Shown here: positions 9,605-27,220 of the stretch, piece after piece
Position numbering within the stretch: position 1 is the stretch's first letter
Layout of the letters: the number at the start of each line of letters is the position of its first letter
NCBI RefSeq assembly: GCF_023498005.1
Contig: NZ_CP097289.1
Span: 1-64,000 of the forward strand
Length of the DNA: 64,000 nt
Direction of reading: 5' to 3'
Source of the DNA: Streptomyces durmitorensis
GTDB taxonomy: Bacteria > Actinomycetota > Actinomycetes > Streptomycetales > Streptomycetaceae
Position numbers and translations under genes: made by a program
The notes under the pieces: model-generated
Database searches by the model: none
What the model was told of the DNA's origin: nothing
Seen by the model: only the letters and a program-made list of their open reading frames with translations

Positions 9605-9748
9605 TCGACGATCCACCCCACTGGCCAGGTCCCCTCACCCAACTCCGAGCCCGAAACAGGGCATTACCTCGCCTACTGCACTCCTAGGTCTTGCTTCGCG
9701 CCCGCCAGCGCCGGCCTGGCGGGCAGTCGAACGGCGGACAAGGCAAGG

Positions 9749-10354
9749 TCACGCGGGGACGTCGAGCGGGGGGTGCTCAAGCACGCGAGGCTTGTACTCG
9801 ACCAGCTGGATGCGGCCGTCGAAGGTGCGGTGCCCGATCATCTCCAGGGCAACGTCCGGATAGCCGTCGTAGATGCGTTCCTCACCCGTGGCCCCGGTGA
9901 TCACCGGGAACATCACGACCCGGAAGCGGTCGACGAGTCCGGCTCGCAGCAGGGACCGGCACAGGCTAAGACTGCCGATCGTACTGAGGAGCCCCGAGCC
10001 ACTGGACTTCATGGCCCGGACCGCCTCGACGGCATCGTCACGGACGAGCGTGGAGTTGGCCCACTTCAGTTCCTCCTCGAGCGAGGAGGAGAACACCACC
10101 TTGGACGCTTGCGTGAGCTCGTCGACGGACGCCTCTTCCTCGGGCCTGAACTCGTCTTGGCCATGTGGGACCTCGCCTGCGGCGAAACCCGACATCAGAC
10201 GGTAGGTGTTTGCTCCCATCAGGTAGGTGACCTCGGGCTGCTCACCGAGCCACGCAAGGTACTCCGGGCCCTCCAGGCCCCAGAACCCGGGCCACCCCTC
10301 TCCCGAGGCATGGCCGTCGAGGGACGTGATGAAGTCGACGAGAAGCTCCGGCAT
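9749..10354 (-). CDS. Dihydrofolate reductase-like (RibD C-terminal) family protein
   Basis: A 201-residue protein with the RibD_C/DHFR-like fold: MPELLVDFITSLDGHASG at the N-terminus, YLMGANTYRLMSGFA (the G-x-x-T/R-Y-x-x-M motif), KVVFSSSLEEELKWANSTLV, then GSGLLSTIGSLSLCRSLLRAGLVDRFRVV and a P-V--G-G-E-I-DG segment. Members are NAD(P)H-dependent reductases of mostly unknown substrate, distinct from folate-pathway DHFR. The usual glycine-rich G-G motif before the second half appears as STIGS, slightly divergent. It follows the alpha/beta hydrolase gene on the same strand, but a strong hairpin separates them. Confidence 0.88.
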   Translation of the reverse strand: MPELLVDFITSLDGHASGEGWPGFWGLEGPEYLAWLGEQPEVTYLMGANTYRLMSGFAAGEVPHGQDEFRPEEEASVDELTQASKVVFSSSLEEELKWANSTLVRDDAVEAVRAMKSSGSGLLSTIGSLSLCRSLLRAGLVDRFRVVMFPVITGATGEERIYDGYPDVALEMIGHRTFDGRIQLVEYKPRVLEHPPLDVPA

Positions 10355-10567
10355 GGCGGTTCCCTTCCTGAGGCGTCACAAGCTTGGACCGGCCGCGACA
10401 TCCAAACTCATCGGCCGCGCTATGGAGTGGGGACGGCGGGCTTGAGCCCTGCCACAGCCCCAGCTCAGCCCACCCTCGAACGGCCCAGGCCGACCGTCAC
10501 TCTCAGCCGGGCCGAGTGCAACGCTCAGGGGCCAACTGAAACGCTCAGTCACACACTGTGACCGAGC

Positions 10568-10598
10568 GCTGTAGTTGGCGGGATTCGCCAACTACAGC
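10568..10598 (-). terminator. Perfect 13-bp hairpin between hydrolase and reductase genes
   Basis: Arms 10568-10580 and 10586-10598 (core CTGTAGTTGGCG / CGCCAACTACAG) flank a GGATT loop. It lies about 80 bases beyond the end of the hydrolase gene. Just beside it the word AACGCTCAG occurs twice (around 10515-10550). Terminator is the simplest reading; an operator upstream of the reductase gene is possible. Confidence 0.6.
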
Positions 10599-10677
10599 AC
10601 TCAGGACGTAAAGCGCTCAACCAGAGGCCGCCCACCATCCGCTGGCCTTTGGTCTCGGGGACGGCTGCGGGCCTGTG

Positions 10678-11472
10678 TCAGACCGCGTCGAGGAAGCCGC
10701 GGACCGCAGTAGCGAAGGCGGCCGGGTCGTTGGCGTAGACGAAGTGGTCGGTCTCCAGCTCGACGAGGTGGGTGCCGGGGCGCCGGGTGACCATCTGCTC
10801 TGCCTGCTCCGCCGGCAGGACGCCGCCCTTGGCGCCACGTAGCAGCAGCGCCGGACAGGCGGAGCCGGTCCAGTCGGCCCAGTGGTCGCCGTGCACCTGG
10901 TCCTCGGAGTCGTAGATGTCCTGGGGGTGGAAGTGCAGGCCCCAGACGCCCTCCGGCCGCTCACGCACGGCTGACTCGAAGTGCGGTGCGAACGGGCCGA
11001 GTTGCGCGACGAACGTCTCCCGGTCAGGGGCGCCGCCCTCCGGCAGACTCAGGACGAACGCCAGCGGATTGCTGCCGTCCAGGCCGAGTTCGGCGCATCC
11101 CTCGGCATTGATCAGCGCGGTGACGCGCTCGGGGTGGCGGGCTGCGAACTGGTAGGCGTTGATCGCGCCGAGCGAGTGGCCAAGGAGCGCCGCCCGGTCC
11201 AGACCCAGGTGATCCATGAGGGCCTTCAGGTCGGCGAGGTAGCCCTCCCGGCTGTAGTCGGCCGCCCGCCCGGACTCGCCGTGGCCGCGCTGATCGGGGG
11301 CTATGACCCGCCACTTTGGGGCGAGACGTGCGGCGAGACCGGCGTACGACAGGCCCTCGGACATGTGCCCGTGCAGGGCCAGCAGCGGGCGGCCGGTGCC
11401 GCCGAAGTCCATGTAGGAAAGTGTGCGGCCGTCGATGGTGAGCGCGGATCGCTTGGCGATGTCGGTATCCAT
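10678..11472 (-). CDS. Alpha/beta hydrolase
   Basis: A 264-residue protein starting at the ATG at 11472; a GTG start twelve codons upstream is less likely. Hydrolase landmarks run in order: PLLALHGHMSEGLSYAGLA (oxyanion HG), VIAPDQRGHGESGRA, and the nucleophile elbow LLGHSLGAINAYQFAA (Ser of GHSLG). The acid lies in the later LLLRGAKGGVLPAE region, and the catalytic His in ELETDHFVYAN. No signal peptide, so it is cytoplasmic. Ester or lactone hydrolysis is likely; the substrate cannot be read from the sequence. The upstream 30-50 bases are unusually AT-rich and probably hold its promoter. Confidence 0.9.
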   Translation of the reverse strand: MDTDIAKRSALTIDGRTLSYMDFGGTGRPLLALHGHMSEGLSYAGLAARLAPKWRVIAPDQRGHGESGRAADYSREGYLADLKALMDHLGLDRAALLGHSLGAINAYQFAARHPERVTALINAEGCAELGLDGSNPLAFVLSLPEGGAPDRETFVAQLGPFAPHFESAVRERPEGVWGLHFHPQDIYDSEDQVHGDHWADWTGSACPALLLRGAKGGVLPAEQAEQMVTRRPGTHLVELETDHFVYANDPAAFATAVRGFLDAV

Positions 11473-12197
11473 GGCTTCACCGTAGAGCAGATCTATACAC
11501 ACGTACAAGACATTCGTTTAATACGCTTGTTTGAACCTCGGTGGTCTGCCCACCCGCCGCCCACCTGTCGCGCTCGATTCGATCCCCGGTCGGGCTGCAC
11601 CGGATCACCGACCCGGGCGGCGCGGCGTCGCACGACGCCATCCCGCAGCACTTCGCCGAGCACCCATCCCTCCCGATTCCGCCGTCCCGCACCGGCGGGA
11701 CGCTGACCAGCATCAAGGCGGTGCAGCGCCGTCTTGGGCCGCAAGGCGCGGGTCCTCTGCTCCAGCGGGACGAACGAGCACGGCGCTACCGCATCGGCAA
11801 TGCCCTCCTGACCGGTCCCGCGAGGGCATTCGCCATGGCTGATGCCCGACCCTCGACCCGGCCTGGTGCGCGGCGAGGGATCGTCACCGGTCATCTGACG
11901 CGGCCGCGCCATCGGCAGAAGACAGCGGCGCCCATCCAGGACCTGCCACTCGCGACGCGCACGGTCCAGATCGGTGGGACCGACGAAGTCGGGGGCGATT
12001 CCCCGGCAGAGCGCGTCGTACGGGAGTCTCGATCCATCCCGGCAATAAGCGGAACTTGACTCCAGCTTGAGGCGGGCTTCCGAGCGACCGGAGAAATCGA
12101 CCCGTAGGGCGCTCTGTCCGGCATCGTCAGTGGATGTTCCCGCCGCCAGTCCCGGCTGTGCTACCGCGCAGGGGGCGTACTGGTCTTGCCCCCACTG
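11473..12197. other. Upstream region of the NRPS operon
   Basis: No gene recognised on either strand. An AT-rich patch at 11490-11535 with imperfect ACAAG-N15-CTTGT symmetry probably serves the leftward hydrolase. The remaining ~650 bases precede the NRPS operon. The absence of the expected 5' half of a condensation domain here suggests the NRPS lost its original beginning. Confidence 0.45.
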
Positions 12198-17464
<5,267 letters not shown>

Positions 17465-17480
<16 letters not shown>

Positions 17481-20400
17481 CCTTGACCTACGCGGAGTTG
17501 AACGCCCGCGCGAACCGGCTCGCACGGGCACTCGTACGCCACGGTGCAGGGCCGGAGCAGCTGGTGGCACTCGCCCTGCCACGCTCGGCCGACCTGATCG
17601 TGGGGCTGCTCGGCATCTGGAAGTCCGGCGCGGGGCACCTGCCCGTCGACCCCCGCTATCCCAGCCGCCGGCTCGGCCACGTCCTGGCCGACGCACGCCC
17701 CCGGTGCCTCCTGACCGACTCCTCGACGCAGGGCATCCTGCCGCAGGGCGGCAACGGCGACGACGGACCCGTCCGGCTGCTCGTGGACGAGCTGGACCTC
17801 GACGACGGTGACGGCGCGGACCTGCGAGACGACGAACGGACGGCTCCGCTGGCTCCGCACAACCTCGCCTACGTGATGTACACCTCCGGCTCCACCGGCA
17901 CCCCCAAGGGCGTCTCGATCACCCAGCACGGCGTCGTGAACGGCGTACTGCGCCTCGCAGGGCCGGCCGGTGTCTCAAAGGGGTCGCGGATCCTCGCCGC
18001 GACATCGGTCGCCTTCGACGTGTCGGTGTTCGAGATCCTGACCGCACTGTCGGCCGGCGGCTCGGTCGAAGTGGTCCGGGACGTCCTGGAACTCGCCGAG
18101 CGGACCGGCTGGACCGGCGCGGTGATCAGCACCGTGCCCTCGGTTTTCGCGGAGCTCCTCGATGACATCGCCGACCGCATCGACGTGGCCACCCTTGTCT
18201 TCGCCGGCGAGGCACTGCCCGACGCGCTGGTGGCACGGGTGCAGGCCGCCCTGCCCGGGGTGCGCGTGGTCAACTCCTATGGGCAGAGCGAGAGTTTCTA
18301 CGCCACCGTGGCCGAGCTCCCGGCCGGGCACGACGCGGGGGGACCGGACGCGTGCGGTGGCACCGGCAGCGCGCCGATCGGCCGGCCCTTGGGGAACATG
18401 CGCACCTACGTCCTCGGGCCCGGCCTCGAGCCGGTGCCGGTGGGCGTGGTCGGCGAGCTGTATGTCGCGGGCGCCGTGGGCCGCGGCTATCACGGGCGGC
18501 CCGCGCTCACCGCCGAGCGGTTCCTTGCCGACCCCTACGCTCCCCGGCCGGGCGCGCGGATGTACCGCACCGGGGATCTGGCGCGCTGGAACGAGCAGGG
18601 GCAGCTGCAGTACGCGGGCCGCGCCGACGCCCAGCTGAAGATCCGCGGGTTGCGCATCGAACCCGGCGAGGTCGAGGCCGCCCTGACCGCGCACCCCGAT
18701 GTCGCGCAGGCGGCGGTGGCCGCGCGCGAGGGCCGTGGGGCCGGTCGCCAGCTCGTCGCGTACCTGGTGCCCACACCCGGCGCCGTCGGGAGCGGGGGCG
18801 GCGACGACATCGCCCTCACCCCCGGCGTGCCGGTCGGCGAGGTACGCCGGTTCACGGCACAGCGGCTGCCGGAGTTCATGGTCCCGGCCGCGTTCGTGGT
18901 CCTCGACCGGCTGCCGCTGACACCCAACGGAAAGCTGGACCGGGCTGCCCTGCCCGACCCCGAGTTCGGCGGCGGCAGCTATCGGGCGCCGCAGTCACCA
19001 GTGGAGGAGATCCTGGCCTCGGTGTACGCCGAGGTGCTCGGCGTGGACCGGGTCGGCGCCGACGACGACTTCTTCACCGTGGGCGGGGACAGCATCCGCT
19101 CCATCCAGGTGGTGTCCCGGGCCCGGACCCGCGGCGTCGAGGTCACCCCACGCCAGATCTTCGAGGCCCGCACGGTGGCCGCTCTCGCCCGGCTCGCCTC
19201 GACGCAACGCCAGCACGCGTCGGACGCGGCGCTGGAGGAGTTCGACGGCGGCGGTGTCGGCCCGATGCCGCTGCCGCCGATCGCCCGGCACATCCGCGAA
19301 CTCGGCGGCAGCTGGAACCGGTTCACCATGTCCGCACTGCTCCAGCTCCCCCAAGGCATCGACCTCGCAGGCCTTGCGGCCACCCTGGGCGCGGTCATCG
19401 ACCACCACGACATACTGCGGTCAAGCCTGGAGTCCGCCGGTGACGGAAGCCTGCACGTCGCGCCGCCGGGGTCAGTCGACGCGGCGGCGCTGATCCACCG
19501 TGTGACCTGCGACGGCCGCTGGAGCCAGGACTGGCAGCGGGACGCGCAGGCCGAACTCGACACCGCAACAGAGCGGTTGGATCCCGAGTCAGGAGTGATG
19601 GTCCAGGCCGTCTGGTTCGACCCGGCGCCCGGCGGCGGCACGGGCCGACTCGTCCTTGTCCTGCACCACCTGGTGGTGGACGGGGTGTCGTGGAGAATTC
19701 TGCTGCCGGACCTCGCCGCTGCGTGGTCCCAGATCCGCGCGGGCCGGGCCCCGGCCCTGCCCCAGGTGGCCACGTCCGCGCGGCGCTGGAAACACGCGCT
19801 CGCGGCGGAGGCGACCGCCCAGGACAGGGTCGCCGAGCTGGAGCTGTGGCGGTCCATCCTGGATGGACCGGACTCAGCCCCCGACCCGGTCATCGGCTCC
19901 AGGCGGCTCGACACCGAACTGGACCGCGCGGACACGGTGGACACCGTGCAGATGCGGCTTTCGGCTCCGGTCACCGAGGCACTCCTCACCGCGCTGCCCG
20001 CCGCGTTCGGCTGCGGAGTCCAGGACGGGCTGCTCGCGGCCCTCGCCGTGGCCATCGCCCGCAGAGAAGCGGCACGCCGCGACCGCGTGCCGCCCGGTCC
20101 ATCCGATACGACACAGCCGGCCGGTCCATCCAATACGGCAGAGCCGACGGGTTCATCCACACGGTCCGCCCCCTCCGTCCTGATCGGCGTGGAAGGCCAC
20201 GGCCGCGAGGAAAGCGCCGTCCCCGGCGCGGACCTGACACGCACGATCGGCTGGTTCACCAGCCTGTTCCCGATCCGCATCGACCTCACCGAATGCGATC
20301 TCGACGAGGTGGTCGCAGGCGGACCGGCCGCCGGAGCACTCCTCAAGACCGTCAAGGAACACCTCCTGTCGATCCCCGACCACGGCCTCGGCTTCGGACT

Positions 20401-23400
20401 GCTGCGTCACCTGAACCCGCGGACCGCCGCGGAGCTGCGGCAGTACCCCGCACCGCAGATCGAACTCAACTACCTGGGCCGCTTCTCCGACGCCGACATG
20501 CCGCAGGACCTGCAGGGCCTCGGCTTCCACCAGGTCACCGGAGCCGCCGAGCCGGTCGCCACACCGGACACCGGCATGCCCGCCCTCGCCGCCCTGCACA
20601 TCGAGGCGCTCGCCACCGACACCGCTCAAGGACCCTGCCTGGAGGCCGAGTTCGCCTTCGCCGCCGGAGCGCTGCCGCGCGAGGAAGCCCAGGAGCTGGC
20701 GGAGCAGTGGCGGGCGGCCCTGGAAGGACTGGCCCGGCATGCCGCCGCGCCCGGCGCGGGCGGGCTCACGCCCTCGGACGTGCCGTTGGTGGCGGTGGGG
20801 CAGCGCGAGATCGAGCAGTGGGAAGGCGCCTACCCCGGCCTTGCGGAGGTGTGGCCACTGACGCCCCTGCAGTCCGGCTTCGTGTTCCACGCGCTCCTCG
20901 CCGACGCGTCGTTCGACGCCTACCACATGCAGTTGGTGTTCCACCTGAGCGGGCACGTGGACCCGGAGCGGATGCGCACGGCCGGACAGGCTCTTCTCGA
21001 CCGGTACGCCAGTCTGCGGGCGGCCTTCGTGCCGGGCGAGAGCGGGGATCCGGTGCAGCTGGTCGTCAAGGACGTGTCGCTGCCATGGCGCCACATCGAC
21101 GCGAGCGGCCTGGACGAGGCGGGGCGCGACGCGGCCGTCGAGCGTTTCCTGGCCGAGGACCTGAGCCGCCGCTTCGATGTGACCGCGCCGCCGCTGCTGC
21201 GGATCGGTCTGGTGAGCCTGGGCGCGGACCGCTCCGAACTGATCCTCACGGCGCACCATCTGCTGTTCGACGGCTGGTCGTTCCCGCTGCTGATCGAGGA
21301 TCTGCTGCGGTTGTACGCCTCCGCGGGGGACGTCTCGGTGTTGCCGCGGGCTCCCGAGTACCGGGACTTCTTGCGGTGGCTCTCCCGGCAGGACCAGGAG
21401 GCGGCCGCGCGCGCCTGGGCCCGGGAACTCGACGGCGTGGACGGCCCGACCCTGCTGGTGGCACCGGGCGCTGCCGCCCCCGAGCCGCCGGGAGAGTCCG
21501 CGGCAGCAGGAGCCCGCTATGGACAGGTGGAGGTGCCGCTGCCCGCGGACACCGCCCGGGAGCTGTCCCGGCGGGCGGCCGGCCTCGGGATCACCCTCAA
21601 CACCGTGGTGCAGGGCGCCTGGGCCGTGCTGCTAGCCGGTCTCACGGGGCGCCAGGACGTGGTGTTCGGCGCGACGGTGTCCGGCCGCCCGGCCGAGGTG
21701 CCTGACGTGGACACGATGGTGGGCCTCTTCGCCAACACCCTTCCCGTACGGGTGCGATGTGCCCCCGGAACTCCCCTCGCCCAGCTCCTCACCGACCTGC
21801 AACAGCGCCAGGCCGCGGTGCTCGACCACCACCACTACGGCCTGAGCGGGATCCACCGGGCCACCGGCACGAGCGTCCTGTTCGACACGCTCGTGGTGTT
21901 CGACTCCTACCCCGTGGACAGCCTCGGCCTCAGCGAGGCGCACGCCGCCTCGGGCATCGAGGTCACCGGCCTGCGCCCGCTGTCCAGCACGCACTACCCG
22001 CTGACCGTGAACGCCGTCGTCGATCCCTACCTGCGGCTGACGCTGCAGCACCGGCCGGACGTCCTCGACCGCGAAGCCGTGCGACGGATCGCGGACCGGT
22101 TCCAGCGGGTGCTCGCACAACTCGCCGCAGATCCAGCCCTGTTGACCGGGCAGCTGGACATCCTCGACCGGGACGAGCGGGAGCGGGTCCTGCACGGCTT
22201 CAACGACACCCAGGCGCCCACCCCCGACGCGACGGTCCCCGACCTCATCGCGCGGCAGGCGCAGCGCACCCCGGACGCACCGGCCGTCGAGCACGGCGAC
22301 CTCACGCTGTCCTACCGGGAGCTGGAGTCGCGCACCAACCGGCTCGCCCACGAACTGATCGCGCGCGGGGTCGGCCCGGAGACCGTCGTGGCCCTGTCCC
22401 TGCCACGGTCCGCGGACCTGTGGGTCGCCCTGCTGGCGGTCCTCACGGCGGGCGGCGCCTACCTGCCGATCGACCCGCGCTACCCGAGCGCGCGCCTGGC
22501 GCACATCCTGGCCGACGCGCACCCGGTGCTGCTGCTCACCGACGCCGGGACCCGCGAGACGCTTCCGCGGGGCGACATCGACGTACCGCACCTCCTGCTC
22601 GACGAGCTGACGCTGACCACAGGCGATGCCACACAGCCCCACGTTGCGCTGCACGGCGACAACACGGCGTACGTGATGTACACCTCCGGCTCGACCGGCA
22701 CCCCCAAGGGCGTTGCGGTCACCCACGCCAACATCGTCAACGGCGTGCTCCGGCTCGCCGAGCGCACCGGCATCACAGCGGGCACCCGCACCCTGGCGGG
22801 CACGTCTGTCAACTTCGATGTCTCCGTGTACGAGACCGTCACCACCCTCGCCCACGGCGGCACCGTCGAGGTCGTCCGCGACGTGCTCGCCATCGGCCAG
22901 GGCGGTGGATGGAGCGGCGGTGTGCTCTCCACCGTGCCCTCGGTCTTCGCCGAGCTGCTCGAGACGGCCGAGGGCCCGGTCACCGCCGACACGGTGGTGT
23001 TCGCCGGCGAGGCGCTGCCCGCGTCCCTGGTGCGACGGGTGCGCGAGGCGCTTCCCGGTACCCGCGTCGTCAACGCCTATGGCCAGACCGAGTCATTCTA
23101 CGCCACGACCCACTGCCTGGAACCCGGTGACGAGCCGTCGGCCGCCGCGCCGATCGGCTCCCCCCTCGGCAACATGCGCACCTACGTCCTTGGGTCAGGC
23201 CTTGAACCGGTGCCGGTGGGCGTGGTCGGCGAGCTGTATGTCGGGGGCAGCGTCAGCCGCGGCTACCACGGGCGGGCGGGCCTGACGGCCGAGCGGTTCG
23301 TGGCCGACCCCTACGCTGCCGAGCCGGGCGCGCGCATGTACCGCACCGGCGACCTCGCGCGCTGGAACGAGGGGGGTCTGCTGGAGTACGCGGGCCGCGC

Positions 23401-26400
23401 GGACTCCCAGTTGAAGATCCGCGGCTTCCGGGTCGAGCCCGGCGAGATCGAGGCCGTCCTGGCCGCCCACGAGGGCGTCGACCAGGCTGTCGTACTGGCC
23501 CATGACCCTCAAGAGACTGCTGGCGCACGCCTGTTGGTCGGCTACGTCGTGGTCTGCGAGGGCATGAGGGAGCCGACCCCGGCGGAGCTGCGGGCCTTCG
23601 TCGCCGAGCGCGTTCCCGCGTACATGGTCCCCGCCGCCTTCGTCACTCTCGACCGCCTCCCTCTCGCCCCCAACGGCAAACTCGATCGCCAGGCACTGCC
23701 CGCCCCCGATCTGACCGGCACGGTCCCCTACCGGGCGCCGCGCACCCCGCGGGAGGAGCTCCTGTGCGAGCTGTTCGCGCAGGTCCTCGGCGTCGAGAAG
23801 GCCGGGATCGACGACAACTTCTTCGAGTTGGGCGGGCATTCGCTGCTGATCACGCGCTTGGTCAACCGGATGCGTTCGGTGCTCGGTGCCGAGGTCTCCG
23901 TCCGGGCAGTGTTCGAGTCGCCGACCGTGGCGCAGCTGGTGCAGCACCTGGGCGCCGGGGTGCGGTCGTCGCGGCCGGTGCTGCGGCGGGCCACGCCGCG
24001 GCCGGAGCAGGTGCCGCTGTCGTTCGCGCAGCGCCGCCTGAGGTTCCTCGACGAACTCGAACCTCTGTCGACCTACCACCTGCCGCTCGTGGTGCGCTTG
24101 AGCGGCCCCCTGGACGCACGAGCCCTGGCGTCGGCGGTCCATGACGTGGTCGCGCGGCACGAGAGCCTGCGGACGCTCTTCGTGGCGGACGCCAGGGGCG
24201 TCACGGCCCAGGTGGTGGTGCCGGCGGACGAGATCGTGCTCGACGTTCCGGTGCGGGACGTGGCATCGGATGCGATGAGCGCCGCGGTGTCCCGGGAAGT
24301 CGGCCGCCCCTTCGATCTGGCGGCGGAGATACCCGTGCGGGCGAGTGTGCTGCGGTGCGGCGCCCAGGAGCACGTATTCGTCCTGTCGATGCACCACATC
24401 GCGGCCGACGGGGAGTCGATGGCCCCGCTGGCACGGGACTTCGCGGCCGCGTACGCGGCCCGCCTGCGCGGCGCGGCGCCGCGGTGGGCGGACCTGCCGG
24501 TGCAGTACGCGGACTACACCCTGTGGCAGCGGCAGCTACTGGGAGACGCGGATGACCCCCACAGTCGCCTCGCGGGTCAACTGGCCTACTGGCACAAGGA
24601 GCTCGCCGGGGCTCCGCAACTGCTCCAGCTTCCTCTCGACCGGCCACGGCCGCCGGTGGCGAGCCATCGAGGGGACACGGTCTCCTTCACCATCGAACCC
24701 GACGTGCACGCCCGGATCGGGGAGTTGGCGCGGACGCAGGGCGCCACGGTGCCGATGGTGCTGCAGTCGGCCCTCGCGGTGCTGTTGCATCTGATGGGCG
24801 GCGGCGATGACGTGACCCTCGGTGCGCCGATCGCCGGGCGCACCGATGAGGGGCTGGCCGATCTGGTGGGGTTCTTCGTCAATACGTGGGTGCTGCGGGT
24901 GACACTGGCGGGCGACGCGTCGTTCGAGTCCGTGGTGCGGCAGGTGCGGGACAAGGCCGTGAACGCGTACGACCACCAGGATGTGCCGTTCGAGCGGCTC
25001 GTGGAGTCGCTGAATCCCGAGCGGTCCACCGCCCACCACCCGCTGTTCCAGGTGGCGCTCTTCTGGCAGAGCGAATTGGCCGGTCTCGAACTGCCCGGTC
25101 TGCGGGCCGTCCCCGAGCCGGTCGTGACCGGTACGGCGAAGTTCGACCTGCTGTTCCAGATCGAGGAGCCGGCCGCGCCGGACAGCTCCGACGGGCAGCC
25201 GGGTCACGGGCTGCGCGGGCTCGTCGAGTACGCCACCGACCTGTTCGACCGCGGCACGGCGGACGCCTTGGCCGCGCGTTTCGTGCGCCTCGTCGGGGAG
25301 TTGGCGGCCGATCCGCAGACGCGGCTCGACGCGGTGGACGCCCTGGTGCCCGCCGAGCGGGACCTGCTGCGCGAGGTCAACGACACGGCCGTGGACACAC
25401 CGCGCATGACGCTCCCCGCGCTCTTCGAGCAGCGGGCCAGGGCCACACCGGACACGCTCGCGGTCGTGAGCGGGACAGAGACACTGACCTACCGGGAACT
25501 GAACGAGCGTGCCAACCGGCTCGCCCGGGAGCTGGTCCGGCGAGGCGTGGGCCCCGAGGCCGCGGTGGCCGTGGCGGTGCCCCGGTCGGCCCAGTACGTG
25601 GTGGCCGTCCTCGCCGCCCTGAAGGCCGGCGGCGCCTACGTCCCCCTGGCGCACGATCACCCCGCCCAGCGGCTGGAGTTCATGCTCCGGGACGCCTCCC
25701 CGGCACTGCTGCTCACCACCTCCGCGGTGGCTGACGCCCTGCCGCAGGGCGCCTGCCCCCGGCTGGTCGTCGACGACCCGGACACGGCCGCTGCCATGTC
25801 CGCCCAGCCGGGCGACGACCTGCCCGACGCGGGCGGCCCGGACCGGCTGGCGTACGTCATCTACACCTCGGGGTCGACCGGGGTGCCCAAGGGCACCGGG
25901 GTCAGCCATCGCGCCGCGGTGGACCTCGCGGTGGACCGGCGCTGGCGCGGCGGCGCCCAGGACCGGGTGCTGATGCACGCGGCGACGACGTTCGACATCT
26001 CCGGCTACGAGATGTGGGTGCCGCTCCTGAACGGCGGCCGGATCGTGGTGGCCCCGCCCGGGAGGCTGGACGTGGACGCGCTCGCCACGGTCATCGCCGA
26101 GCAGCGGGTGACCGCACTGACCATGTCCGCCGGGCTCTTCTCGGTGATCGCGAACGAGCGCCCGGACAGCTTCGCCGGAGTGCGAGAGGTGCTGCCTTGC
26201 GGCGAGGCCGTGCCCGCGCATGCGGTGACGCGGATCCTTGGGGCCTGCCCCGCCATCACGGTCACCAACGCCTACGGCCCGACCGAGTCGACGATATTCG
26301 CCACCACGCACAGCGTCACCGCCGCCGACCGGGTCGGTACGTCCTTCCCGGTGGGGCGGCCCATGGACAACACGCGCGCCTACGTCCTGGACGAACGCCT

Positions 26401-27220
26401 GCGGCCCGTCGCACCGGGTGTCGAGGGCGAGTTGTACCTCGCGGGTTCGGGCCTGGCGCGGGGCTATGCGCACCGGCCGGGGCTCACGGCCGGGCGCTTC
26501 GTGGCCTGCCCGTTCGGCGGCGCGGGTGAGCGCATGTACCGGACCGGGGACGTGGTGGTGTGGACGACGGACGGTGATCTGGTGTTCAAGGCGCGCGCAG
26601 ACGACCAGGTGAAGATACGCGGCTTCCGGGTCGAGCCCGGCGAGGTGGAGTCCGCGCTGGTGGCCCATCCGGCCGTGGCCGGGGCGGCCGTGATCGCGCG
26701 GCCGGCCCCTGGCGGCACCGGGGGGCGGCAACTGATCGCCTACGTCGTGCCGGCCGACGCCGCGGATCTGCCCGTCCGGCCCGAGGAACTGCGCGGGCAT
26801 CTGGCGCGCAGCCTGCCCGAATACATGGTGCCGTCCGCCTTCGTCGAGCTCGACACCCTGCCGCTCACCCGGCACGGCAAAGTGGACCGTCACGCCCTGC
26901 CGAGCCCCCGAAGTCCCGAGGCCCGGCCCCAGGCCGCCGTGGTCCGGCCGCGCACGCCCACCGAGCACGCGGTCGCCGCGATCTGGGCCGACCTGCTCGA
27001 CAGGGACGAGATCGGCGTGCACGAGAAGTTCTTCGAGGCCGGCGGATCCTCCCTCTCCCTCCTCGCGCTGAGCAGCCGCCTGGCCAAACTGACCCTGAAC
27101 AACGTGCCGTTGAGCGCCTATTTCGAGCACACCACGATCGAGGCGATGGCCGGCCTGCTCGACGAAGCCGACGGCACGACCGCCCGCGAAACCACTGACG
27201 AATTGGGGTATGAACTATGA
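17465..27220 (+). CDS. Nonribosomal peptide synthetase, modules 2-4 (A2-T-E-C-A3-T-C-A4-T)
   Basis: 3,251 residues counted from a GTG that lies inside A2 and has no ribosome site. The true coding sequence continues from the preceding frame at about 17400. A2 has [10 protein letters not shown] near residue 140, YRTGD near 367 and T with GGDSI near 540. An epimerase has HHLVVDG near 734, EGHGRE near 909, IGWFTSLFP near 928 and NYLGRF near 1001, so residue 2 is probably D. C3 has HHLLFDG near 1264, A3 [10 protein letters not shown] near 1739, and T GGHSL near 2122. C4 has HHIAADG near 2310, A4 [10 protein letters not shown] near 2800 with a variant RHGKVDR, and T GGSSL near 3193. Pocket residues by eye: A2 D-V-F-T-V-A-S-Y-A, A3 D-V-Y-T-V-A-A-Y-A (near twins), A4 D-I-Y-T-L-C-A-I-F. 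No thioesterase. It overlaps the next gene by ATGA. Confidence 0.93.
20095..20168 (+). repeat. 27-bp tandem repeat inside the epimerase domain
   Basis: Units at 20095-20121 and 20122-20148, with a partial third unit from 20149. They encode a nine-residue repeat (GPSDTTQPA / GPSNTAEPT / GSSTRSAPS) inserted just before the [10 protein letters not shown] core. The unit length keeps the frame, so it looks like a tolerated surface-loop expansion. Confidence 0.8.

Noticed and set aside
10500..10610. Integron attC-like site
   Set aside because: The hairpin is perfect and short, lacks attC core sites, and no integron integrase is present.
24536..27130. 864-residue minus-strand frame inside the NRPS
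   Set aside because: Antisense shadow of A4 and C4; no own motifs.
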